Below, piece after piece: positions 6,696 to 12,006 of a stretch of DNA of 12,006 bases. Source of the DNA: Actinomycetes bacterium (lineage in GTDB: Bacteria; Actinomycetota; Acidimicrobiia; Acidimicrobiales; Palsa-688); assembly GCA_021816565.1 (NCBI GenBank), contig JAKAXN010000109.1:1-12006 (forward strand). Reading direction: 5' to 3'. Both the position numbers and the translations under genes were made by a program. The notes under the pieces are model-generated. The model was not told where the DNA came from. It worked only from the letters and a program-made list of their open reading frames with translations, and ran no database searches. Position 1 is the stretch's first letter. Every line of letters begins with the position of its first letter.

Positions 6696-7547
6696 TCAGG
6701 AGCGGGTGAACAGCCCGTCGAGGGCCCGTACCAGGGCCGGGTAGACCTGCTGCTCGGCCTCCCCGTCGGACGGGGTGTCGATGTCGCTCAGGTGCCCGAG
6801 CAGGGTCAGCGACACCCGGTCCCGCTCCACCGCCCCACCGTCGGTGCCCTCGGGCAGGGACACCGCGTCGCCCCACTCCATGACGACCTTGAACGATCCG
6901 GCCCGCCCCTCGTGGGGCTCCAGTCGGGCGTCGGCGATCACCCGGGGCGGCACCCGGCCGATCACGGTCCGCTCCCAGCCGGCCATCTCGGCCAGGGGCA
7001 TGTTGGGCACGTTGAGGTTGACGACCATGGGAGCGAGGATCCCGTGGCCGGCGATGCCGCCCACCACCGCCCCGGCCACCTGGGCGGCGGCCTCCCAGTG
7101 GACCCCCTTGAGCATCTCGTCCCACCCCTGGCCCTCGATGCCGTACCCCTCGACCGCCTGGCTGACGGCGATGGCCGGCAGGCCCCGACTCCGGGCCGTC
7201 AGGGCGGCGCCGACCGTCCCGGAGTGGTAAACCGACCGCCCGACGTTGACCCCGGGGTTGATGCCCGAGACGACCAGATCGAAGGACCGGTCGAACACCC
7301 CGAGGGTGGCGAACATGACGCACAGGGCCGGCGGCCCGCTCACCGTCCAGGCATCCTCGACCCCCTCGATGCGGGCCCGTCGCACTTCGGGGCGGATCTC
7401 GTTGAGCACCCCGAGCGATGCCGACGCCCCGGAGTACTCGCGGTCGGGGGCCACCAAGGTGACCTCACCGTGGTCGGCCATGGCAGTGGCCAGCCAGATG
7501 ATGCCCTCGGAGTCGATCCCGTCGTCGTTGGTCACCAGGATTCTCAC
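6696..7547 (-). CDS. surE: 5'/3'-nucleotidase SurE
   Basis: SurE is a metal-dependent phosphatase that dephosphorylates nucleoside 5'- and 3'-monophosphates in the cytoplasm, with a role in stress and stationary-phase nucleotide balance. The protein of 283 residues opens with RILVTNDDGIDSEGI, giving the metal ligands Asp8 and Asp9. Ser39 sits in PDREYSGAS, and Asn97 in SGINPGVN (94-101). GRSVYHSGTVGAA and AIAVSQ follow as in the family. The GTG at 7547 places these residues at the usual SurE positions; a GTG at 7565 would add MVDTRY. Its C-terminal part is a little longer than in the roughly 250-residue enterobacterial proteins. It converges on the anti-sigma-like gene with an 11-bp gap that has no obvious terminator. 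It is divergent from the next gene across about 40 bp. Confidence 0.95.
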   Translation of the reverse strand: MRILVTNDDGIDSEGIIWLATAMADHGEVTLVAPDREYSGASASLGVLNEIRPEVRRARIEGVEDAWTVSGPPALCVMFATLGVFDRSFDLVVSGINPGVNVGRSVYHSGTVGAALTARSRGLPAIAVSQAVEGYGIEGQGWDEMLKGVHWEAAAQVAGAVVGGIAGHGILAPMVVNLNVPNMPLAEMAGWERTVIGRVPPRVIADARLEPHEGRAGSFKVVMEWGDAVSLPEGTDGGAVERDRVSLTLLGHLSDIDTPSDGEAEQQVYPALVRALDGLFTRS

Positions 7548-7575
7548 GTACCGGGTGTCTACCACGGCCCGGCAC

Positions 7576-7581
7576 TACCGT
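7576..7581 (+). promoter_or_regulatory. Possible -10 element in the short divergent gap
   Basis: TACCGT (TAnnnT, 3 of 6 to TATAAT) ends 7 nt before the ATG at 7589, consistent with leaderless transcription. On the other strand TAGACA (7556-7561) ends 8 nt before the SurE GTG at 7547. The whole gap between the two starts is only 41 bp, so both promoters must overlap or extend into the opposite gene. Both hexamers are weak matches. Confidence 0.25.
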
Positions 7582-7588
7582 GATCACC

Positions 7589-8146
7589 ATGCTGCAGGCG
7601 TGGGGATTCGACCGGGTGGGTGTGGTGGCGGGCGACCTGTACTTCGTCGACCCGAACCCCGAGCCGGGGCAGGAGGGCCCGGAGCACGGCGTGCGCCTGG
7701 AGGTGAGGCTGCTCGAGCGGCCGCCGCTCACCGGCTCGGTCTACGCGGCCCAGCCCATAGTCATCGACCGCCCGGTGTGGAGGGCGGACCTGCTCGAGAC
7801 GGTGGCCGGGGACGCCGGCAGCCACGACCGCACCCACCACCACCCCCGCTTCAGGGCCTGGGAGCCGGGACGGCGCCAGTACGACGAGGGGATGACCGCC
7901 GACCCCATCGGCTGGCTGCAGCGCCGGCTGGAGGACCTGCCCGGCCTGCTGGCCGGAGCGGAGCTGGACCCCTCCGTGGCCGGGCCGACCGACGCCGCCG
8001 AGATGGCGGCCGCGGCTCCGCAGATAGCCGCCACGGTGGCGGACCTGCTGGCCCGGGTGCGCGCCGGCGAGCTGGGCCGGGAGCCGGCCGGCGACCCGAA
8101 CACCCCTGACCCCGCCGGGGCCGGGGTTCGGGCCAGCTGGCTGTAG
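7589..8146 (+). CDS. Conserved-looking hypothetical protein
   Basis: A protein of 185 residues I cannot name. It is soluble, without signal peptide or membrane segment. The first 100 residues look structured: FDRVGVVAGDLYFVDPNP near the start, then SVYAAQPIVIDRPVWRADLL (50-69), then a cluster SHDRTHHHPRF (78-88) with four His within eight residues and WEPGRRQYDEG (91-101). The Asp/His-rich cluster could bind a metal, which is speculation. The last 80 residues are Ala/Glu-rich helices and a Pro/Gly-rich tail. The ATG at 7589 is chosen because a TAnnnT hexamer ends 7 nt before it; a GTG at 7580 in the same frame would add three residues. It is divergent from surE, which does not by itself imply a shared function. 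Codon bias matches its neighbours, supporting a real gene. Confidence 0.65.
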   Translation: MLQAWGFDRVGVVAGDLYFVDPNPEPGQEGPEHGVRLEVRLLERPPLTGSVYAAQPIVIDRPVWRADLLETVAGDAGSHDRTHHHPRFRAWEPGRRQYDEGMTADPIGWLQRRLEDLPGLLAGAELDPSVAGPTDAAEMAAAAPQIAATVADLLARVRAGELGREPAGDPNTPDPAGAGVRASWL

Positions 8147-8183
8147 CCGCCGGCTGCACCCCGACCGCCACCCGGAGCCCGGC

Positions 8184-10196
8184 CTAGTCGGGCTGGATGG
8201 GCTGGTCGGCGTCGGGGTGGCCGTTGCCGGTGCCGGGCACCGAAACCGGGTTGCCGTGCACGTTGACCGCCACCGACGCCTGGGCGTCCTCGGCCCGGAT
8301 CACGTGCATGACGGCGTTGATGAGCGCCAGGTGGGTGAACGCCTGGGGGAAGTTGCCCAGATGGCGCCCGGTGCGAGGGTCGAGCTCCTCGGCGTAGAGC
8401 TCCAGCGGGCTGGCCAGCGAGAGGAGCCGCTCGCAGAGCCGCCGGCCCCGGTCCAGCTCGCCGATCTCCACCAGGGCCGAGACCAGCCAGAACGAGCAGA
8501 TGGTGAAGGTCCCCTCCTCCCCGTGCAGGCCGTCCCCGGTCTCCTCGGTGCGGTAGCGGAGGACCAGGCCGTCTTCTGTCAGCTCGTCGGCGATGGCCAG
8601 CACGGTCGCCCGGATCCGGGGGTCCTCGGGGGGAAGGAACCGCAGCAGCGGCAGCAGCAGCAACGAGGCGTCCAGGGTGGTGCCCCCGTAGTGCTGCACG
8701 AAGACCCCCCGGTCGTCCACGCCGTGGGTGCAGATGTCGTCGTGGATCTGGTCGGCGAGGACCTGCCATTTCTCCGCGTAGTCGAGCTTGTCGAACATGC
8801 GGGCCAGGCGGGCGCCCCGGTCCAGCGCCACCCAGCACATGAACTTGCTGCTGGTGAAGTGCTGGGGATCCCCCCTCACCTCCCAGATGCCCCGGTCGGG
8901 TAGCTCCCAGTTCTGGGCGGCCGCCTCGACCTGCTGCTCGAGCAGGGGCCACATCGACTCCTGCAGCCGGCTGCGGGAGCGGGCGTGCAGCAGCACCGAG
9001 TCCAGCACCGCGCCCCACACGTCGTGCTGCTTCTGGTTGTAGGCGCCGTTGCCCACCCGCACCGGCGAGGCCCCCTCGTAGCCCGACAGGTGGGTGAGGG
9101 TCCGCTCGGTCAACTCCCGCTCGCCCCCGACGCCGTACATGATCTGCAGCTCCTGGCCGTCCCGGCAGACGTCGGCCATGAAGTAGAAGAAGTCGTCGGC
9201 CTCCCGGTCGAAGCCCAGCGTGTAGAGCCCCCACAGGGCGAAGGTGGAATCGCGCACCCAGGCGTAGCGGTAGTCCCAGTTGCGCTCGCCGTGGGGCGTC
9301 TCGGGGAGGCTGGTGGTGGCCGCCGCCAGCAGCGCCCCGCTCGGCGCGTAGGTCAGCCCCTTCAGGGTGAGGGCACTGCGCTGGAGGTAGCTGCGCCAGC
9401 GGTGGTCCGGGAAGTCCCCCTCGGTGATCCACTGCCTCCAGTGCTCCGACGTGCGGGCCATGCGCTCGGCCGCCTCCTCGAAGTTGGCCGGCCCGGGCAG
9501 GTGGCTCCAGGACAGGGCCACGAAGTGGGTGTCGCCCTCCACCATGCGGGTACGGGCCTTGATCCCCCGCTGCTCGATCCCGGGGCGCAGATCCGTGCAG
9601 ATGCGCAACTGCAGGTCGCTCCCCTCGGCGGTGGCGACCACCCGGTCGTACCCCTCGCCCTCGTAGCGCCAGACCGGCTCGGTCCCGCCGTAGTCGAACA
9701 CCGGGTCGCAGGTCATGGCCAGCTCGACCGACCCGTTGACGCACTTGATGGTCCGCAGGAGGCAGTGCTCGGCGTCGAAATCGGTCGGTGAGCGGTGGTG
9801 GCTCTTCGACCGCTCGGTGAGGTTGTGCCACGGGCCCATGCACAGGGCGTCGCGCACGATGAGCCAGCCGGTGCGGGTCTGCCACGTCGTCTCCAGCATC
9901 AGGCTGCCCGGCAGATAGCGCCGGGCGGCCGGAACTATCTGGTCGTAGGGCCCGACCCGGAAGCTCCCGGCGCCCCGGTCCAGAAGGGCGGCGAACACCG
10001 ACGGCCCGTCCGGCCGGGGCAGGCACATCCACTCCACCGCCCCGCTGGGCGCGATGAGGCAGTTGGTCTCACAATCCGACAGGAACGCGTAGTCGCCGAT
10101 CGGGGGGAAAGCACTCCCCCCGACCGGCGAGGTCGAGGCGTCGGCCTGGAAGGCGCCGGTGCTGGCGTCGGGGCGGGTCGGCGGGGAATCGGTCAC
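8184..10196 (-). CDS. Glycoside hydrolase family 15 protein (trehalase/glucoamylase-like)
   Basis: A 670-residue GH15 enzyme with an inverting (alpha/alpha)6 barrel, expected to release glucose from alpha-linked glucosides. The N-terminal beta domain opens with PPIGDYAFLSDCETNCLIAP (31-50) and WMCLPRPDGPSVF (56-68), as in mycobacterial-type trehalases. The barrel carries NWDYRYAWVRD (306-316), the general acid Glu439 in GIWE, EEGTF at 560-564, and the likely general base Glu603 in YAEELDP, followed by LGNFPQAFTHLALI (613-626). Length and motifs fit the actinobacterial trehalase group (Rv2402-like), but glucoamylase or another alpha-glucosidase activity cannot be excluded. There is no signal peptide, so it should be intracellular. 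The GTG at 10196 is preferred over an in-frame TTG at 10208; neither has a strong ribosome binding site. It follows the amidohydrolase on the same strand after 78 bp. Confidence 0.92.
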   Translation of the reverse strand: MTDSPPTRPDASTGAFQADASTSPVGGSAFPPIGDYAFLSDCETNCLIAPSGAVEWMCLPRPDGPSVFAALLDRGAGSFRVGPYDQIVPAARRYLPGSLMLETTWQTRTGWLIVRDALCMGPWHNLTERSKSHHRSPTDFDAEHCLLRTIKCVNGSVELAMTCDPVFDYGGTEPVWRYEGEGYDRVVATAEGSDLQLRICTDLRPGIEQRGIKARTRMVEGDTHFVALSWSHLPGPANFEEAAERMARTSEHWRQWITEGDFPDHRWRSYLQRSALTLKGLTYAPSGALLAAATTSLPETPHGERNWDYRYAWVRDSTFALWGLYTLGFDREADDFFYFMADVCRDGQELQIMYGVGGERELTERTLTHLSGYEGASPVRVGNGAYNQKQHDVWGAVLDSVLLHARSRSRLQESMWPLLEQQVEAAAQNWELPDRGIWEVRGDPQHFTSSKFMCWVALDRGARLARMFDKLDYAEKWQVLADQIHDDICTHGVDDRGVFVQHYGGTTLDASLLLLPLLRFLPPEDPRIRATVLAIADELTEDGLVLRYRTEETGDGLHGEEGTFTICSFWLVSALVEIGELDRGRRLCERLLSLASPLELYAEELDPRTGRHLGNFPQAFTHLALINAVMHVIRAEDAQASVAVNVHGNPVSVPGTGNGHPDADQPIQPD

Positions 10197-10238
10197 AGGT
10201 GCATTCAATACCCCAGACCGGCCGTCCGCGCCCGCAGC

Positions 10239-10265
10239 CCCGGCGGCCCTCCCACCCGGCGGCCC
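10239..10265. repeat. Short GC-rich direct repeat upstream of the GH15 gene
   Basis: CCCGGCGGCCC occurs at 10239-10249 and 10255-10265, 16 bp apart, in the 78-bp gap between the amidohydrolase stop and the GH15 start. It does not form a simple hairpin. It could be a tandem protein-binding site or just low complexity in GC-rich DNA. I see no convincing promoter or terminator in the rest of the gap. Confidence 0.3.
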
Positions 10266-10274
10266 CCGGTAGGG

Positions 10275-11546
10275 TCAGCTGCGGGCCGGAGCCAGGCGCT
10301 TCAGGGCCAGGCCACCCTCGAACGGGCGGGCGGCGAAGGCCAGCGGGGCGACGTAGCCGGTGTCGCCGACCGGCTGGTGGGTCTCCTCCACCGTGGGGCC
10401 GATCTCGGCGGCGACGGCCGCCAGGGCCTCCAGGTCGAAACCGTAGAGTCGCCCGGCGTTGCCGGCCAGGATCTGGCGGCACCGCTCCTCGGGCTGGTTG
10501 TGCAGGGCCCACCGGATGGCCAGCTTCGAGTCCGGGGTGGTCCCCTCCTCGTGGGGGTAGTCGCTGCCCCACAGGATGTGGTCGGCCCCGAGCCAGTCGA
10601 TCATCCCGGACTCGTAGGGGCTGAGCGCCGACGCCCCGAAGTAGCAGTTGCGCTTCACGTACTCGCTCGGCGCCATCGTGAGCTGGTCGACCGACGATCC
10701 CCCGAAGATCCCGTAGGTCCGGTTGTCGGCCTCGGTCTTCATGGTCGGCACCATGGCGTCGAGCATCATCACCTGGCCCCGCACCCACAGGGTCCCCTGC
10801 TCGGTCGGCACGAAGCGCAGGTTCGGGTAGCGCTCGAACACCCCGGCCAGGATCAGGTGGTTGACCGTCCGCTGGGCCCAGGAGGCCATCTCGGTGATCA
10901 GCACCGGGTTGGACGCCGGCTGGTCCATCGGCATGATCGGGCTGCCGGCGCCGCTGTGCTGCACCACGGTCAGGTCCAGCTCCTGGCACAGGGCCCAGAG
11001 CGGCTCGTAGCGGGTGTGGAACAGGGGGGCCACCACCTCGTCACCGGGCGACACCGCCGGGACCAGCACGCCGCCGAAGCAGCCCTGCTCGACCCCCCAG
11101 CGGATCTCCCTCATGGCCAGGTCCACGTCGTTGGGGAAGATCTGGATCAGGCCCCGCCGGCGGGTCGGAGCGAGCGAGCAGAAGTCGATCTGCCAGCGGT
11201 TGTGGGCCTGGACGCCGGCCCACCGCTTGTCGAACTCGTCCTTGGTGCGGGGGAGGCTGATGGTGATGTTGGGGCTGGTCGGGAAGAACGGGGGCACCGT
11301 GTTGGGGAACAGGAGCTCCCCCGCCACGCCGTCGGCGTCCATCTCGGCCATGCGGAACTCCGAATCCCAGTTCCGCTTGGCGGTGGCGATGATCAGGTCG
11401 TCGAAGGGGCTGACGTAGGTGTCGGCCCAGGCGTCGAAGTCGTCGTGCAGCGACGACGGCAGGTACGCCCTGTAGTCACGCAGGTCGGCGCCGGCGTGGG
11501 TGTCAGCGGAAATGACGACATAGCGGTCGCCGGAGTCCCAGGTCAT
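10275..11546 (-). CDS. Amidohydrolase family 2 (PF04909) metal-dependent hydrolase
   Basis: A 423-residue TIM-barrel metal-dependent hydrolase or decarboxylase of the amidohydrolase-2 group, which includes ACMSD-type decarboxylases. ISADTHAGAD (12-21) supplies Asp15 and His17, the D-x-H variant of the usual H-x-H metal motif. VVQHSGAG gives His197, VPTEQG gives Glu249, and ILWGSDYPHEEG gives Asp329 and His332. AGNAGRLYGF (361-370) is the typical closing motif. A tail of about 50 residues follows. The substrate is not evident; many actinobacteria have several paralogues, often in aromatic, steroid or terpenoid catabolism clusters. The ATG at 11546 is firm: the purine-rich AAGGAGAGGGGAG at 11551-11563 is one of the best ribosome binding sites in the window, and a good promoter lies upstream. 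A possible mycofactocin-type SDR gene lies 84 bp upstream on the same strand. Confidence 0.9.
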   Translation of the reverse strand: MTWDSGDRYVVISADTHAGADLRDYRAYLPSSLHDDFDAWADTYVSPFDDLIIATAKRNWDSEFRMAEMDADGVAGELLFPNTVPPFFPTSPNITISLPRTKDEFDKRWAGVQAHNRWQIDFCSLAPTRRRGLIQIFPNDVDLAMREIRWGVEQGCFGGVLVPAVSPGDEVVAPLFHTRYEPLWALCQELDLTVVQHSGAGSPIMPMDQPASNPVLITEMASWAQRTVNHLILAGVFERYPNLRFVPTEQGTLWVRGQVMMLDAMVPTMKTEADNRTYGIFGGSSVDQLTMAPSEYVKRNCYFGASALSPYESGMIDWLGADHILWGSDYPHEEGTTPDSKLAIRWALHNQPEERCRQILAGNAGRLYGFDLEALAAVAAEIGPTVEETHQPVGDTGYVAPLAFAARPFEGGLALKRLAPARS

Positions 11547-11576
11547 TCGTCTCCCCTCTCCTTGCCTTACTAGTCC

Positions 11577-11605
11577 AGAATAGCCAGATATTTGATATCA
11601 GTCAA
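11577..11605 (-). promoter_or_regulatory. Sigma-70-type promoter of the amidohydrolase gene
   Basis: Read on the minus strand, TTGACT (11605-11600, 5 of 6 to TTGACA) is followed by exactly 17 bp and then TATTCT (11582-11577, 4 of 6 to TATAAT). Transcription should start near 11570, giving a leader of about 25 nt with a strong Shine-Dalgarno sequence. This is the most convincing promoter in the window and lies in a clearly AT-richer patch. Confidence 0.7.
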
Positions 11606-11611
11606 GTATCT
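11586..11611. promoter_or_regulatory. Candidate operator, 26-bp inverted repeat over the promoter
   Basis: AGATATTTGA (11586-11595) and TCAAGTATCT (11602-11611) are inverted copies matching at 9 of 10 positions, around a 6-bp centre. Nested in it are GATAT-TTG-ATATC (11587-11599) and the perfect 8-mer TGATATCA (11593-11600). The repeat covers the -35 box and most of the spacer of the amidohydrolase promoter, where a bound repressor would block RNA polymerase. Size and symmetry suit a TetR-like dimer or pair of dimers. No regulator gene is present in the window. Confidence 0.6.
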
Positions 11612-11630
11612 GAGGGCCTCTCTGCGGTGG

Positions 11631-12006
11631 TCACGCCGTGTAGCGCGCCGACGCCCCGGCGTTGACGTCCAGCACCGCCCCGGTCATGTGGCGGGCGTCG
11701 GGGCCGGCCAGGAACAGCACCGCGGCGGAGATCTCCTCCGGGCTCAGCACCGGCTCCGGTTGGGCATGGAGCATCCCGAGAAAGCCCACCACGTCGTCGA
11801 AGCCGGGGTTGTCCAGGTCCGGGCGGACCTTCCGGTAGAGGAAGTCGTTGCGGATCATGGGGGTGTCGATGTTGCCGGGGGCGATGGCGTTGACGGTGAC
11901 CCCGAAGCGGGCCAGGTCCTGGGCCGTGCTCTTGACCAGCCCGATCACCCCCCACTTCGACGCCGCGTAGGCCCCCATGCCCGGAGTCGGGCCCCGCCCC
12001 ATCATC
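11631..12006 (-). CDS. SDR family oxidoreductase, C-terminal part (mycofactocin-coupled type?)
   Basis: The last 125 codons or so of a classical short-chain dehydrogenase/reductase; the Rossmann N-terminus with the nucleotide-binding glycines lies beyond the right edge. Visible are the catalytic Tyr and Lys in YAASK, then VTVNAIAPGNIDTPMI, the stretch running PDLDNPGFDDVVGF, then SPEEISAAVLFLAGPDARHMTGAVLDVNAG, which closes the fold. The insert between TPMI and the SPEE helix, with IRNDFLYRKVRPDL, resembles the mycofactocin-associated SDR group (TIGR03971), whose members keep NAD(H) tightly bound and oxidise alcohols. That subgroup call rests on memory of the pattern and needs the N-terminal half. 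The first methionine visible at the edge is internal. The gene is upstream of the amidohydrolase on the same strand, so read-through is possible. Confidence 0.88.
   Translation of the reverse strand, partial: MMGRGPTPGMGAYAASKWGVIGLVKSTAQDLARFGVTVNAIAPGNIDTPMIRNDFLYRKVRPDLDNPGFDDVVGFLGMLHAQPEPVLSPEEISAAVLFLAGPDARHMTGAVLDVNAGASARYTA

Noticed and set aside
5965..7323. 452-codon minus-strand frame and the matching plus-strand frame over 6114-7583
   Set aside because: Both overlap the anti-sigma-like gene and surE in wrong frames and give repetitive Arg/Gly/Pro/His-rich products.
8109..8127. Hairpin ACCCCG/CGGGGT near the end of the hypothetical gene as a terminator
   Set aside because: It lies inside the coding region before the stop, has only 6 bp of stem, and no T-run follows. 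The weak CCCGAC (8160-8165) / GTCGGG (8187-8192) pair has a 21-nt loop and is no better.
7741..10032. 763-codon open frame on the minus strand
   Set aside because: It lies in another frame of the same strand as the GH15 gene, whose motifs are intact throughout. The alternative product is Arg/Gly/Pro-rich with no domain.
9795..11573. 592-codon open frame on the plus strand
   Set aside because: It is antisense to the amidohydrolase and the start of the GH15 gene, with shadow-like composition, and it reads through the amidohydrolase promoter region.
1..12006. CRISPR array, tRNA/rRNA genes, mobile elements or a defence/antiphage island
   Set aside because: I found no spaced repeats, clover-leaf or rRNA-like sequence, transposase, integrase or toxin-antitoxin motif, and composition is uniform apart from the two small AT-richer promoter gaps.

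Overview
The window is GC-rich DNA (roughly 70% GC by eye) from a bacterium, almost certainly an actinomycete. The reasons are strong GC bias at third codon positions, GTG starts, a phosphotransferase/DUF6285 pair, a GH15 enzyme of the mycobacterial trehalase type, and a short-chain dehydrogenase resembling the mycofactocin-coupled group. An acidimicrobial or related uncultured lineage would fit, but the sequence does not prove it. I see no rRNA, tRNA, CRISPR array, insertion sequence, phage gene or integration site. The region reads as ordinary chromosome.

Layout, left to right. The + strand opens with the 3' end of an aminoglycoside-phosphotransferase-like gene (1-360), translationally overlapped by a small DUF6285 gene (357-722), then a class C beta-lactamase/family VIII esterase-like serine hydrolase (732-1967). 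A VC0807-type membrane protein (2010-2648) runs on the - strand. It is divergent from a + strand envelope cluster: a GT39-type glycosyltransferase (2791-4386), a second large membrane protein with an extracytoplasmic tail (4401-5987), and a zf-HC2 anti-sigma-like protein (6001-6684). SurE 5'/3'-nucleotidase (6696-7547, -) converges on that cluster and is divergent from a hypothetical gene (7589-8146, +). The rest is on the - strand: a GH15 glycosidase (8184-10196), an amidohydrolase-2 family protein (10275-11546), and the C-terminal part of an SDR oxidoreductase (11631-12006) that runs off the right edge.

Three themes link genes. The glycosyltransferase, its membrane partner and the membrane-anchored zinc anti-sigma-like protein suggest surface glycan assembly with a possible envelope-stress connection. 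The SDR and amidohydrolase look like small-molecule catabolism genes. The phosphotransferase/DUF6285 pair is a recurrent actinobacterial module of unknown substrate. The clearest regulatory signals are in the two AT-richer gaps. A good sigma-70-type promoter overlapped by a 26-bp inverted repeat precedes the amidohydrolase, and a cluster of palindromes lies between the VC0807 and GT39 genes. Several + strand genes may be leaderless, with TAnnnT hexamers 6-10 nt before the start. I found no convincing undescribed system; the regulatory sites and the unnamed or poorly characterised genes are the best leads.
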